From positions 248,001 to 312,000 of the forward strand of contig JAUYCX010000035.1 of the NCBI GenBank assembly GCA_030692045.1: 64,000 nt of DNA. The letters are read 5' to 3'. The DNA comes from Candidatus Omnitrophota bacterium (GTDB taxonomy: Bacteria; Omnitrophota; Gorgyraeia; JAUYCX01). The position numbers and the translations under genes were made by a program. Position 1 is the first letter of the stretch; every line of letters starts with the position of its first letter. Under the pieces are notes generated by a model. It saw nothing but the letters and a program-made list of their open reading frames with translations, was not told the origin of the DNA and did no database searches. This document shows positions 15,945-24,867 of the stretch, piece by piece.

Positions 15945-16496
15945 ATGGCTTATCAAGATGCATTAGGCAAGGCGTGGGCAAAAATCTTAACAATAAAAAA
16001 ACAGGCTAATTATTCAGTAGAGTTTTTAGCTGATGAATATACTATAAATACTACTAACAAAAGCGTTATTTCACTTTCCTGCAACATACCTTCCCCTGAC
16101 CATATTACAATTTTAATTTTACACTACCTGATAAAAGAAATTGAAGGATTACCTAAAGAAATTATGCAGTGGATATCTTTTCCTGAGCTAGATGGAGGCA
16201 AAGGCTACTACCCCACCTTTAAAAAAAGGGCAATTGATCCAATATTAAGAAAGTTTGCCAATTCTCCAGAAGGGTTACTGACATTAATCGAGCGTTTTTC
16301 AGCTAAAAGGGTACAAATCGGAGATTTTGGAATTGTGATATATGCCTTTTTAAGGATACCGGTTTTAATTACTCTTTGGCGATCAGATGAAGAATTTTCT
16401 ACACAAGTAAATATGTTGTTTGATGCTAGCATAAAAAATATTTTCCCCACTGAAGATATAGTGGTATTAGCAGGATTAATTGCAGCTAATATTTAG
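15945..16496 (+). CDS. DUF3786-type protein
   Basis: The 183-residue soluble protein contains HITILILHYLIKEIEG, MQWISFPELDGGKGYYPTF and a C-terminal IPVLITLWRSDEEF, the layout of DUF3786 proteins. These occur mainly in anaerobes, often near corrinoid or Fe-S functions, but their role is not established. It starts 14 nt after the small membrane gene without a clear SD. Confidence 0.7.
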   Translation: MAYQDALGKAWAKILTIKKQANYSVEFLADEYTINTTNKSVISLSCNIPSPDHITILILHYLIKEIEGLPKEIMQWISFPELDGGKGYYPTFKKRAIDPILRKFANSPEGLLTLIERFSAKRVQIGDFGIVIYAFLRIPVLITLWRSDEEFSTQVNMLFDASIKNIFPTEDIVVLAGLIAANI

Positions 16497-16512
16497 TTAG
16501 AATCAATTTTAA

Positions 16513-16941
16513 ATGGTAAACTTAAATAAAAATAATAAGAATAAACATCTTAAAACCAGATATCTGGTTTGGCTGTACAAAACTACAAAAGAACAATTAG
16601 ATAGAATTGACAGAAAATTTACTCAATTGGAAATTGATAAGTTTATGTTTAAAAAAATAGAGGCAATTCTTAGAAGAATGCAAAATAAAGAAAAAGAAAC
16701 CTATAAAAAGAATATAAACCAATTCTTAGCTTATATCGAGAATAAGCAAAAAGAGGCGTTAAGGTTACAGCTTGAGAATGGCAAGCCACTTAATTCAGAT
16801 TACAAATTCTTAAAATTAAAGCTTTGCGCAATTGAAAACGCCATAAAAAAATTCATCGGTAAGAAGCATCTAATAAACATAAGGTTTCTTTATCAGCAAG
16901 AAATGATTAAACGAATTTTAGAGGAAAAACAACATACATAA
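16513..16941 (+). CDS. basic helical protein of unknown function
   Basis: The 142 residues are very rich in Lys, Glu and Gln, with long predicted helices (about 20-80 and 95-140), probably coiled coil. There is no signal peptide or membrane segment. It lies between the DUF3786 gene and a decayed thioesterase. I do not recognise it. Confidence 0.5.
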   Translation: MVNLNKNNKNKHLKTRYLVWLYKTTKEQLDRIDRKFTQLEIDKFMFKKIEAILRRMQNKEKETYKKNINQFLAYIENKQKEALRLQLENGKPLNSDYKFLKLKLCAIENAIKKFIGKKHLINIRFLYQQEMIKRILEEKQHT

Positions 16942-16945
16942 CTCT

Positions 16946-17213
16946 ATGAAGCAACTAACCTTAGAAGACAATCAATTCTGTTTTGCTTGTGGCCAATATA
17001 ATCCTTCGGGCTTTGCTTTAAGGATGTTGTACATGGAGGCATTATTTCATTAATTCATGAAGAGGTTATGGCAAACTTAAATTGGAAATTGGGAAAAGCT
17101 ACACTTACCGCCTATTTAGAGGTTAGGTTTAAATCAGGCGCGAGTAACTACTGGTGATTCTAAAATTATTGCCCAAGCTCTTGCAAAATGCATTAAGAAG
17201 AATATAGCTTATT
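16946..17213 (+). pseudogene. decayed hotdog-fold (PaaI-like) thioesterase
   Basis: The first frame (16946-17053) reads MKQLTLEDNQFCFACGQYN and NPSGFALRM, the usual start of hotdog thioesterases, then stops early. A second frame from about 17023 gives DVVHGGIISLIHEEVMANL and YLEVRFK, the core helix with the normally conserved HGG and EVM residues. A third frame gives VTTGDSKIIAQALAKC. About 25 residues between FALRM and DVVHGG are missing, and at least two frameshifts separate the parts. The gene is dead. Confidence 0.8.
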
Positions 17214-17220
17214 AAATTCT

Positions 17221-18084
17221 ATGACCTTGGAAGAATTAAATAGATTAAAAGACCCGCTAACTGGTTTTCATGCCAGGACTGCACTATCTGATTACATTAA
17301 TAACCTTATTACTACCTCCAAAGACCAAAACAAAATATTTTCTTTACTAATTCTGGATATTGACCATTTCAAAATTATAAATGACAAATACGGACACCTT
17401 TGCGGAGACGAGGCCTTAAGATTTTTTGCAACAATTATAAATGAAGCCTTAAGAGGTGAACATTTTGTAGCCAGATACGGAGGGGATGAATTTTTAATCG
17501 TGATAGATAACAAGGGCCAAAAAGACACCCTTGAAATAGCCAAACACATTAAAAGGCTACTAAACAAGAGATTTTTTATTTGCAAAGAAAAACCATTACT
17601 AATAAAAACCTCAATGGGTATAGCAACCTTTCCCTTAGAAGGCAAAAATTTAGTGGAACTTTTAAAAAATGCTGATGAAGCACTTTATTATGCTAAAAAC
17701 CATGGCCGCAATAAAATTATTCTTTCCTCAAGATTACGCTATATTTATAGTAAAAATAGAGTAATAAGAATAGCTATTCTATCTGTTGCACTTGCGGTTT
17801 TATTATTTGTTTACTTATACAAGTCAAATTTAACAAAATTGGTTAATGTTGAAAGAGCTTATCGTTACACAATTATTCAGGCCAATTATTTATCTCACAA
17901 GTTAAAATATAAGTATAATTATGCTTTAATAGAATTAGCCAACGGCAGTAAATTAGAAGGGTGGATTATCAGGGAAGATAAAGATAAGATTTACCTAAGC
18001 CAAAAAAAGCCTGATTTTAACACAGAAATCAACGAAGTATCCAAGAAAAATTTGAGAATTTATATTAAAATTCTCAAGAAGTGA
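17221..18084 (+). CDS. GGDEF diguanylate cyclase with unusual domain order
   Basis: The GGDEF domain occupies residues 1-175: DPLTGFHARTAL, LILDIDHFKIINDKYGH, CGDEALRFFA, ARYGGDEFLIV and ADEALYYAKNHGRNKI. The active-site GGDEF is intact, so c-di-GMP synthesis is expected. The position of the inhibitory RxxD site holds RGEH, so product inhibition may be weak. A transmembrane helix (about 182-203) and an 80-residue basic C-terminal domain (ELANGSKLEGWIIREDKDK) follow, the reverse of the common sensor-then-GGDEF order. No SD is seen before the ATG, which follows the pseudogene. Confidence 0.93.
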   Translation: MTLEELNRLKDPLTGFHARTALSDYINNLITTSKDQNKIFSLLILDIDHFKIINDKYGHLCGDEALRFFATIINEALRGEHFVARYGGDEFLIVIDNKGQKDTLEIAKHIKRLLNKRFFICKEKPLLIKTSMGIATFPLEGKNLVELLKNADEALYYAKNHGRNKIILSSRLRYIYSKNRVIRIAILSVALAVLLFVYLYKSNLTKLVNVERAYRYTIIQANYLSHKLKYKYNYALIELANGSKLEGWIIREDKDKIYLSQKKPDFNTEINEVSKKNLRIYIKILKK

Positions 18085-18443
18085 CTAATAAGATTATCTT
18101 TATTGGTGCGGCTGGAGAATGTATCCCAAAAACAAGCTAATCTTAAAAGATCTCATAAAATAACAGCGGATGACTTAGTTAACGGAATAATAATCAAATT
18201 GGCTTAAAAGCTTGGAAGAAATGGGTTGCTGATAACTTCCTATAATATATCTTATGTTAACTCCAGCATATTAGAAAAACTATAACTATCTTATTAGTAT
18301 TTAAGGAGTTATGATAATTAATTAATATTCTGTGGATAAGCTAAATTAAACTTACCGAGACTTACCGCAGATATAAATTTTCAGCAGTTTCTTTGCGGTT
18401 TATTGCAGTTTTTGGCTTGAATTTACTTATTTTTTAATAGATT
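18085..18443. other. 360-nt gap between convergent GGDEF and dinB genes
   Basis: Short open stretches, for example KIIFIGAAGEC near 18090-18130 and ITADDLVNGIIIKLA near 18161-18207, look like coding remnants but match no family I know. No tRNA, strong terminator or promoter is evident. Confidence 0.3.
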
Positions 18444-19622
18444 TTAAGGGTTGTTTTTTGAGGAAATTAAGCTGGTCACTGAGGCAGGGAAAATCATCCA
18501 ATCGCCAAATTTATTGTTTATCTTGTCTAAACTAAAAATTAATGCCTCCCTCCTGTCTTGTGAGGCAAATAAATAAGGCCTTTCTGGTGGAAATAAATTT
18601 GAGGCACTAATACCCAAACACCTGACCCTTTTAAGGCTTTTTTGGCTATTTTTTATAATAAAAAGACAGCGTAAATAAATCTCAAAGCCGTCAAATGTGC
18701 TTAGGCTAAATGTTTTTTGGCGAGAGATGCCTTGATGTTTAGAATTATGAAGATATAAATATAGGGTTTTTGCCTCTAAATTCTGCTCTCTTAAACGCCT
18801 GCCAACCATTTCTGAAAGCAGCCTTATCCAGCTAAAAATAGCCTGTTTTTGGCTTAATTCATAGGGTAAGGTATAAGAATGGCCTATGGATTTTGCAGGC
18901 TCATTTTGTGCCTCTAATAAGCTTACTGGCACATCTTCATTGGTTCTGACAGCTTCATAAAGCCATAAACCTACCTTGCCAAAGCGCTCAAAAAGAATCT
19001 CTTTTGGGGTGCTAAAAAGTTGCCAACAGGTTTCTATGCCTAAGCTGTTTAGGCGAAGTTTTAGGCTTTGGCCTACTCCGCAGAGCTTCTCAACAGGAGT
19101 ATTTTTAAAAAGCTTTGGCAAGTCTTTTTCATTTAAAATAACCAAGCCATCTGGTTTGTTGAGCTTTGAGGCAAGTTTGGCTAAAAGGCGAGTTTTGGCA
19201 ATGCCAATTGAGCAGGTTATGCCAAAACTCGCCTTTATTTTTCCCTTAATTTCTAAAGCCATCTCTTCTGGCTTACCAAATATCTGTTTTAACCCTTTGG
19301 TTTCCAAAACAAACTCATCAACAGAAAATCGCTCAACTTGGGGGCTAAATTTAATTAAAAGTTCCCCTATTTTCTCTGAAGTATAAATATATTTGGCAGA
19401 ATCAGCCACTACAAATTCCAAATTAGGACATAATTTAAAAGCATCGCTACTAAACATTCCTGAATCAACACCCAATGCTTTTGCCTCGTAAGAAGCTGCG
19501 CAAACAACTGTATGCATACGATTTTGCCTTCCACCCACAATTAAAGGCTTTCCTTTTAAATTAGGATTAACCATTTGTTCAATGGATGCAAAAAATGCAT
19601 CCATATCAATGTGCATAAACAT
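18444..19622 (-). CDS. dinB: Y-family DNA polymerase IV
   Basis: This is a translesion polymerase of 392 residues. Palm motifs are MHIDMDAFFASIEQ (metal-binding Asp), AASYEAKALGV and VERFSVDEFVLE (the catalytic Asp-Glu, with the usual Ala after DE replaced by Phe). SIGIAKTRLLAKLASKLNKPDG and the HhH region KLCGVGQSLKLRLNSLGI follow, then a little-finger domain. It is the last gene of the lexA-orf-dinB operon, 3 nt after the 95-residue gene, so it should be SOS-induced. Confidence 0.95.
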   Translation of the reverse strand: MFMHIDMDAFFASIEQMVNPNLKGKPLIVGGRQNRMHTVVCAASYEAKALGVDSGMFSSDAFKLCPNLEFVVADSAKYIYTSEKIGELLIKFSPQVERFSVDEFVLETKGLKQIFGKPEEMALEIKGKIKASFGITCSIGIAKTRLLAKLASKLNKPDGLVILNEKDLPKLFKNTPVEKLCGVGQSLKLRLNSLGIETCWQLFSTPKEILFERFGKVGLWLYEAVRTNEDVPVSLLEAQNEPAKSIGHSYTLPYELSQKQAIFSWIRLLSEMVGRRLREQNLEAKTLYLYLHNSKHQGISRQKTFSLSTFDGFEIYLRCLFIIKNSQKSLKRVRCLGISASNLFPPERPYLFASQDRREALIFSLDKINNKFGDWMIFPASVTSLISSKNNP

Positions 19623-19625
19623 ATT

Positions 19626-19913
19626 TTATTCAATTATTTTGTCTAAATTCCAAAGGAAGTTTTTGTTGTTAAAGGAAATTTGATAAAGGCCGGAATTTGT
19701 TTCCACAGAAAAAATATTCAATGCTACCTCGCCATTTCTTTCCTGCCAAAAATAGTTGATTCTTCTGACTTTGTATAATTTGTTCTTAAGAATAAAAAAA
19801 CGGGGCTCAATCTTGCCTTTATCAAAGACTGCACAAACGCGAATTATTTCATCTAAAGAATTGGTTTTTTGCTTAAGGTAAGGTCTGTCCCAGCGTGCTT
19901 CGGGGTTAAACAT
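19626..19913 (-). CDS. small SOS-operon protein (DUF6504-like, tentative)
   Basis: The 95-residue protein lies between lexA (19 nt upstream) and dinB (3 nt downstream). It has a small beta-rich layout (PRFFILKNKLYKVRRINYFW, VALNIFSVETNSGLYQISFN, NFLWNLDKIIE) resembling short DUF6504-type proteins encoded beside mutasome polymerases elsewhere. The resemblance is by pattern only. Tight coupling with dinB suggests a polymerase accessory role. Confidence 0.6.
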   Translation of the reverse strand: MFNPEARWDRPYLKQKTNSLDEIIRVCAVFDKGKIEPRFFILKNKLYKVRRINYFWQERNGEVALNIFSVETNSGLYQISFNNKNFLWNLDKIIE

Positions 19914-19932
19914 TTAATAATCTACTAACCGA

Positions 19933-20529
19933 TTAGAACTTTCTTAAAACTGCAATTACACGGCCAATTATGGTAAATTCTTTATGAATAGGCGAATAAT
20001 TCTTGTTGGCTGGTTCCAGCCAGATTTTTTTGTCTTTATAGCGCAGCCTCTTGACTGTTGCCTCATTCTCCAAAAGCGCAACCACTAAATCGCCATTCTG
20101 GGCAAAGGATTGTTTTTTAACTAAAGCTAAATCGCCATCCAGAATACCAGCATCGATAAGGCTATCGCCCTTTATATTTAAAACAAAAATTTCTTTGTCG
20201 GGCTTACTTGATAAATCATCTAAGTCCAAGAAATCATCTACTTGTTCAAAGGCTAAATTTGGAACACCTGCCATTACATTTCCTAAAATAGGAAGCCTAA
20301 AACCTAATCTTCTTTTTAGCTCAATGTGGCGAGATTTCCGGGGAGCTATGCTTAAATAACCCTTGCGGCTAAGCGCACTTAAATAGTCCCTAACTGTACC
20401 TGTCGAAGAAAAACCAAAGTGCTTGGCGATCTCCCTAATTGTAGGCGCAATACCTCCTCTGCTTATTTTATTCTGAATGAAGCCTAAGACATTTTTTTGC
20501 TTTTTGGTTAAGTCCTGAATGATCTCCAT
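19933..20529 (-). CDS. lexA: LexA repressor
   Basis: LexA represses SOS genes and self-cleaves with RecA. The 198-residue protein has an N-terminal winged helix (LTKKQKNVLGFIQNKI, APTIREIAKHFGFSSTGTV), the cleavage site NVMAGVPNLA, catalytic Ser in IKGDSLIDAGILDGD and catalytic Lys in EATVKRLRYK. The frame extends to an ATG at 20550, but that codon lies inside the operator upstream of the -10, so the ATG at 20529 is the start. The predicted transcript begins only 3-5 nt before it, with no SD, implying leaderless or near-leaderless translation. Confidence 0.94.
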   Translation of the reverse strand: MEIIQDLTKKQKNVLGFIQNKISRGGIAPTIREIAKHFGFSSTGTVRDYLSALSRKGYLSIAPRKSRHIELKRRLGFRLPILGNVMAGVPNLAFEQVDDFLDLDDLSSKPDKEIFVLNIKGDSLIDAGILDGDLALVKKQSFAQNGDLVVALLENEATVKRLRYKDKKIWLEPANKNYSPIHKEFTIIGRVIAVLRKF

Positions 20530-20538
20530 CGAGAATGA

Positions 20539-20567
20539 TTTATACCACACATTTGTGTGGATGTCAA
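20539..20567 (-). promoter_or_regulatory. lexA promoter with operator in its spacer
   Basis: On the minus strand, -35 TTGACA (20567-20562) and -10 TATAAA (20544-20539) are 17 nt apart. The spacer is almost filled by the inverted repeat CCACACA-AA-TGTGTGG (20560-20545), a LexA-box-like palindrome. Binding there would block RNA polymerase directly, which is the classic autoregulation design. Confidence 0.8.
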
Positions 20568-20624
20568 CAGAAAACTACCAACTGGTGTTTAGTTTTCTGT
20601 TGATGCCGACAAAACTTTGTCGGC
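20564..20624. repeat. two inverted repeats upstream of lexA
   Basis: A 14-bp perfect inverted repeat, TCAACAGAAAACTA (20564-20577) and TAGTTTTCTGTTGA (20590-20603), has a 12-nt loop. Next to it lies GCCGACAAA/TTTGTCGGC (20605-20624, 2-nt loop). The first overlaps the lexA -35. Neither has a T-run on the minus strand, so they look more like regulatory sites or hairpins than terminators of the CPBP gene. Confidence 0.6.
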
Positions 20625-20671
20625 GCAAGCGAAAATTGTTGACTTTTATTACTGGCAGGATATAGCTACTC

Positions 20672-22510
20672 TTAATTTATTTCTCTTCTTAAGGTAAGTT
20701 CTTTAATGGCGAGCTCAACTAAAATATCATCCCATCCGTGCAAGATTAATTCGTTTTTTAGATTGTTAATATTTGCTCCTTGTTGCAATTTTTCGTAGAT
20801 ATAAGTAATTAAAATTTCCAAATTATACTTTTGGTGACTGCTTAACTTAAAGCTTATCTTTTTTTCTGTATCAGGCTGGTTAATAATATAAGCTACAATT
20901 GCAAAGACTAAAGGCAATACCAATATAAATAGCGAGGAATAAAAAAGATAGTTATTGGATTTGCCAATTAAATACCCAGCCACACCCCAAAATACATCAA
21001 ACAGGTAATGTGCTACTATTAAACAGATAATGCCATATCGTAAAAACAAAAAAGCAAATAATAACCCGATTGTTCCCACCTCTATTCCGCGAAACCACGT
21101 GGGAAATATAGGATACTGGCTATGGCCAAAGCCCCAAATTAAGGATACTACAATTGCCGCAAGAAAAGAGTTCTTTAAATAAGTCTTTGCCCAACTCAAG
21201 CCAAAAATCCTAAAAACTATTTCTTCGCTTAAACTAGCATTATAACCCAGAATCAATGCCCCTAAGAAAGGTATGTAAGCACTAGAGAGTTGTGTTAATC
21301 TCGAGTGTTCCACCCACACGCCCAAGAATCTTTGTCCCAAATAAAATAAGAATGATTGCACTCCCATGACTATCAAAAAAACCAAATATCCCAAAAAAAT
21401 AGATTGCGCCACTTCTCTACTATAAAAGGTAGAGATTAGATAATGAAAAAATGAACAATATTTTTTCTTCTGAAAGGCATCATAGCGTAATGATTCTGCG
21501 GCAATTCCAGACATAACTATAGTAAGACTTGCAAACAAAAAACTAACGATAAGGCTAATTATATAATAACCAATGTATGCCTTGAATGAACTACCAGTAC
21601 TATAACTATATAGAATATCTTGAAAATCATTAACTGCTGAAATAATATTTAGAACCAATATTGATAAACCAATAAGGATAAAGAATCTTTTGCTTAAATG
21701 CATCAAAAAAGAATTACGCCTCCTAACTATAATAATTATTGCCCAGGCAACCCAAACCAAATAAAAAAACATAGCAATGCTTGTTATAAGTTGGCCTATG
21801 GACATCTGATTCTGGATTAACCTATTGAATTTCTCTGGAATATCTAAACGCAAACGATAAAACTCAACAATTTCATTACCAGATATAGTGGCACCGGTAA
21901 GTAATTTGGCGCAACCCGAATCTTTTAATTTGCTCCAAGGTATACAAATATTCTCTTTCTCCCAAGAAAAAGAATAGTCAATTCTTTTCTCAAATTTTTC
22001 TGCCCGTTCTGCATGAAAATCAAATTCTTCAAAATTGATTTTGAAATTTTGAGTTAAGAATTCTTGAACCTTATTTTTGGCAATTTCTTTATCTGGTGTG
22101 GGGCGCAGAGCCGTATCTTCAATAGCGTGATGAAAATGTATAATCTCGCCTGATTTAGAACTTATCCAAATATTATATTCCTCTTTTTGATTCTCTTGAT
22201 AAAACCTTATTAACCAGAAGAATAAATCGTAACCTTGCTGGCGCAAGAAACTCTCTTCTTTCTTAAAGCCTACGGCTTTCTGCAAATATCTATCGACATT
22301 ATAATCTGCATTAAATATTATTGCTTTCGAATATTTAGATGTATCTACATTTCTTGCCTTAAGGAATCCATCGGCTTTTTTAAAGGCAAGGTTTTTATCT
22401 ATACTCAAATCAACAACTGAAAATTCAGGCAAACTAAGTTTATACCAAATAGCAACTCCTACTAACGCCAAAATGATAAAGATAATCCAAGTTTTAAAAG
22501 TTAGTTTCAT
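20672..22510 (-). CDS. CPBP-family (CAAX-type) intramembrane metalloprotease
   Basis: The 612-residue protein has an N-terminal transmembrane helix, an outside domain of about 190 residues and then many membrane helices. The protease core lies at about residues 420-520: SLSEEIVFRIFGLSW (the EExxxR motif), WGFGHSQYPIF (His) and AHYLFDVFWGVAGY (His). CPBP proteases cleave within membranes. The N-terminal domain is large compared with most family members (about 200-300 residues in total), which suggests a substrate- or signal-sensing ectodomain. Substrate unknown. Confidence 0.88.
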   Translation of the reverse strand: MKLTFKTWIIFIILALVGVAIWYKLSLPEFSVVDLSIDKNLAFKKADGFLKARNVDTSKYSKAIIFNADYNVDRYLQKAVGFKKEESFLRQQGYDLFFWLIRFYQENQKEEYNIWISSKSGEIIHFHHAIEDTALRPTPDKEIAKNKVQEFLTQNFKINFEEFDFHAERAEKFEKRIDYSFSWEKENICIPWSKLKDSGCAKLLTGATISGNEIVEFYRLRLDIPEKFNRLIQNQMSIGQLITSIAMFFYLVWVAWAIIIIVRRRNSFLMHLSKRFFILIGLSILVLNIISAVNDFQDILYSYSTGSSFKAYIGYYIISLIVSFLFASLTIVMSGIAAESLRYDAFQKKKYCSFFHYLISTFYSREVAQSIFLGYLVFLIVMGVQSFLFYLGQRFLGVWVEHSRLTQLSSAYIPFLGALILGYNASLSEEIVFRIFGLSWAKTYLKNSFLAAIVVSLIWGFGHSQYPIFPTWFRGIEVGTIGLLFAFLFLRYGIICLIVAHYLFDVFWGVAGYLIGKSNNYLFYSSLFILVLPLVFAIVAYIINQPDTEKKISFKLSSHQKYNLEILITYIYEKLQQGANINNLKNELILHGWDDILVELAIKELTLRREIN

Positions 22511-22598
22511 AAGGATTTTTTACTTAGACTTAATAAAATTTCTTTATTGCGAAATCTGTAGTTTAAATTTAGAAAAGATAATTTCCTTAAGGTATAGG

Positions 22599-22967
22599 CT
22601 ATTTGAACCTGAAGACATACTGATCTATTCTTTTACGCTCAGTTGGGGAAATTTGTGTAAACTCAATTCCAGAATCAAAATGTTGCTGTTCTGAGGCAAT
22701 TTTGAAAGGTTTAATCCAAACCACCATCCCTTTGGCTTTAATGGGTGTTTTTTTATCCGGCAATTCAAAGTCTAAGTCTAAGCTTGTTCCTGGCTTTAAT
22801 TCTTCATCAACTATTAGACAGATACCGCCTGCACTGATATTTTTTGTCTGAGATTTATCTTGTATTATCGGTTTCTCATCTAAAATTTTATAATTTACAT
22901 TACAAGAGATGTCTAAACGAACAAATTTCCTTCTTTCCTGTTCCACTTCTCCTAGATTGTCTTGCAT
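22599..22967 (-). CDS. PilZ-domain c-di-GMP receptor
   Basis: The 122-residue single-domain protein carries both c-di-GMP motifs: RKFVR near residue 14 (RxxxR) and NISAGG near residue 44 ([D/N]xSxxG), then FDSGIEFTQIS. A good SD (AGGAGG) precedes the ATG. It lies after the HEAT-like gene. It is one of four PilZ proteins in this window, and its output partner is unknown. Confidence 0.92.
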   Translation of the reverse strand: MQDNLGEVEQERRKFVRLDISCNVNYKILDEKPIIQDKSQTKNISAGGICLIVDEELKPGTSLDLDFELPDKKTPIKAKGMVVWIKPFKIASEQQHFDSGIEFTQISPTERKRIDQYVFRFK

Positions 22968-22991
22968 ATTTTCCTCCTAACGATAAAAATT

Positions 22992-23597
22992 TTAATTATT
23001 TATTTTCTTACTTGCCCAAACAAAAAGCTTCATTTTTTCTTTATATCTTAAATCAAATTCTTTACTCTCCTTATCTTCACTCGGATTAAAATTTTTTTTA
23101 AGTAAACCTAAAACAATTTTTGCCTCTTCCCTTGATGTATCGCTATCATTTAAAATATTCTCTATCCTATCAAACGCCCTTTCTGAAACAACATTATTTT
23201 CATTATCAATTCTACGTATTAAAAATGGCGCCATATCTTTAAAATACTTTTGCCTATCTAACTGACAAAGCGCATAGGCAATCTCTATTTTGATAAAACT
23301 AGAGCCCCCTCTCCTAAAGACTTTTCGTAACATTTCCTGCACATCGATTTTCTCTTGAGGCGATAAATCAGTAAAAAATTTCTCTCTTAAAATATTAATT
23401 GCTGCTGCACGTTTAAAAGCATCTTCCTCTTTATCTTTAATTACCGCAATAAGATTGTCTTTTGTCTCAAATAAGAATGCCTTGTTATAAACATCTAAAG
23501 CTATTTTATCTTCATAAACAAGATATTGCGCACCCATATTGGTAACTAATAGTAGGTTCAGACTCGAGAATATTAAATAAGCAACTATCTTTTTCAC
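22992..23597 (-). CDS. exported helical-repeat (HEAT-like) protein
   Basis: The 201-residue protein begins with a signal-like hydrophobic segment (MKKIVAYLIFSSLNLLLV). Residues 60-170 form consecutive helix pairs (FKRAAAINILREKFF, FIKIEIAYALCQLDR, VVSERAFDRIENILND) like HEAT/armadillo repeats. It follows nadC by 1 nt. Exact role unknown; such repeats usually bind proteins. Confidence 0.65.
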   Translation of the reverse strand: MKKIVAYLIFSSLNLLLVTNMGAQYLVYEDKIALDVYNKAFLFETKDNLIAVIKDKEEDAFKRAAAINILREKFFTDLSPQEKIDVQEMLRKVFRRGGSSFIKIEIAYALCQLDRQKYFKDMAPFLIRRIDNENNVVSERAFDRIENILNDSDTSREEAKIVLGLLKKNFNPSEDKESKEFDLRYKEKMKLFVWASKKINN

Positions 23598-23598
23598 T

Positions 23599-24438
23599 TT
23601 AAATAATTCTTAGCGACATATCAATTGCCTTTACAGAATGAGTAATACTCCCTACTGAGATAAAATCTACGCCTGTTTTGGCAAATTCACGAATATTGCC
23701 TAAGTTAATATTGCCAGAAACCTCCAATTTAATGTCTGGCTTTTTGTGGCTTAATTTTAAAAAATTAACTGCTTTTTTAATTTGAGCTAAAGACATATTA
23801 TCTAACATAATGATATTTGGTTTGGCTTTCAAGGCTTCTTTGAATTCTTTTAAATTCCCTACTTCTATTTCAATTCTTTTATTTTTTGTTCTCTTTCTGG
23901 CTAAGCTAATTAATTCTTGTATTTTATAATGTGGACTTAAGGCAATTTTATGATTATTTTTAATCAGCACCATATCCCACAACCCAATGCGATGGTTAAA
24001 CCCTCCGCCGCATTTAACTGCGTATTTCTCTAACTGCCGGAGTCCAGGAAGGGTTTTTCTAGTATCTAAAATTTTAGCTTTATAAGGCTTTATTTTATTT
24101 ACAAATCTAGCTGTCTGTGTGGCAATACCGGATAAATGGCTTAAGAAGTTTAAAGCCACCCTTTCTCCAGTTAAAATTGCCCTTGCCTTACCCTTAATTT
24201 GTATAATTGTCTTTCCTGGTTTAACAAAACTTCCTTCTTTATAAAAGGAGTTGAATTTAACTGTCTTGTCTAATGTTTTAAATACCTGCCTTACAATAGT
24301 TATACCGCAGACAACAGCTTGTTCATTAGAAAAAATTCTTGCCTTAACATTATTTTTTTTAGGAACAAGGGTGTTGGTTGTAATATCGCCTTGGCCTATA
24401 TCTTCTTTTAGGGCAAATTTTATAATTGTTTTCTTCAT
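23599..24438 (-). CDS. nadC: nicotinate-nucleotide pyrophosphorylase (quinolinate phosphoribosyltransferase)
   Basis: NadC converts quinolinate and PRPP to nicotinate mononucleotide in de novo NAD synthesis. The 279-residue protein shows KEDIGQGDITTNTLV, GERVALNFLSHLSGIAT, DTRKTLPGLRQLEKYAV, GGGFNHRIGLWDMVLIKNNH, IEIEVGNLKEF, IIMLDNMS and LEVSGNINL, all typical. Length is normal. It lies between a PilZ gene and the HEAT-like gene in the valS operon. No nadA or nadB is in this window. Confidence 0.97.
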   Translation of the reverse strand: MKKTIIKFALKEDIGQGDITTNTLVPKKNNVKARIFSNEQAVVCGITIVRQVFKTLDKTVKFNSFYKEGSFVKPGKTIIQIKGKARAILTGERVALNFLSHLSGIATQTARFVNKIKPYKAKILDTRKTLPGLRQLEKYAVKCGGGFNHRIGLWDMVLIKNNHKIALSPHYKIQELISLARKRTKNKRIEIEVGNLKEFKEALKAKPNIIMLDNMSLAQIKKAVNFLKLSHKKPDIKLEVSGNINLGNIREFAKTGVDFISVGSITHSVKAIDMSLRII

Positions 24439-24448
24439 TAAATATATT

Positions 24449-24865
24449 TTACCAAAACTTAAGGCTTTCTATTTTATCAATAATTGTCTTATCCTCATTT
24501 TCCTTTTGTTTTCTTAAAACATCAGTTATAAAATCAGATGTCTTAATAGCATCTTGGCTTGCCATTTCAACAAAATGAATACCAGTTGAATAATATCTTA
24601 GCTGGCTCTTGGGTATATATGTACAGAGCCTTTGCCAAACAATTTTTGACTTGGATATAATGGGTTTATCTTTTTTGGAGAGAAAAATTTCTAAAACTAT
24701 GCCGTCTCCTTCTTTGAATCTTTCCTTGATTATAACATTGAGGCCGGTTGAACTTAAATTTCTACTAAAGGTTGCGCCTTCAATTTTAGGTTGTGCCAGT
24801 GATTTATATTTTACCATCACACAAACATTCGCCCTGAAAAGCTTTCGATATTCAATTGTAGCCAT
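24449..24865 (-). CDS. PilZ-domain c-di-GMP receptor
   Basis: The protein is 138 residues from the second of two tandem ATGs (24865; the first at 24868 overlaps the stop of the preceding gene and lies only 4 nt from the GAGGAGG SD). RKLFR at residues 7-11 and NLSSTG near residue 36 are the c-di-GMP-binding motifs, and YYSTGIHFVEM closes the barrel. A C-terminal helix of about 35 charged residues follows. It probably couples c-di-GMP to an unknown partner. Confidence 0.9.
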   Translation of the reverse strand: MATIEYRKLFRANVCVMVKYKSLAQPKIEGATFSRNLSSTGLNVIIKERFKEGDGIVLEIFLSKKDKPIISKSKIVWQRLCTYIPKSQLRYYSTGIHFVEMASQDAIKTSDFITDVLRKQKENEDKTIIDKIESLKFW

Positions 24866-24867
24866 CA

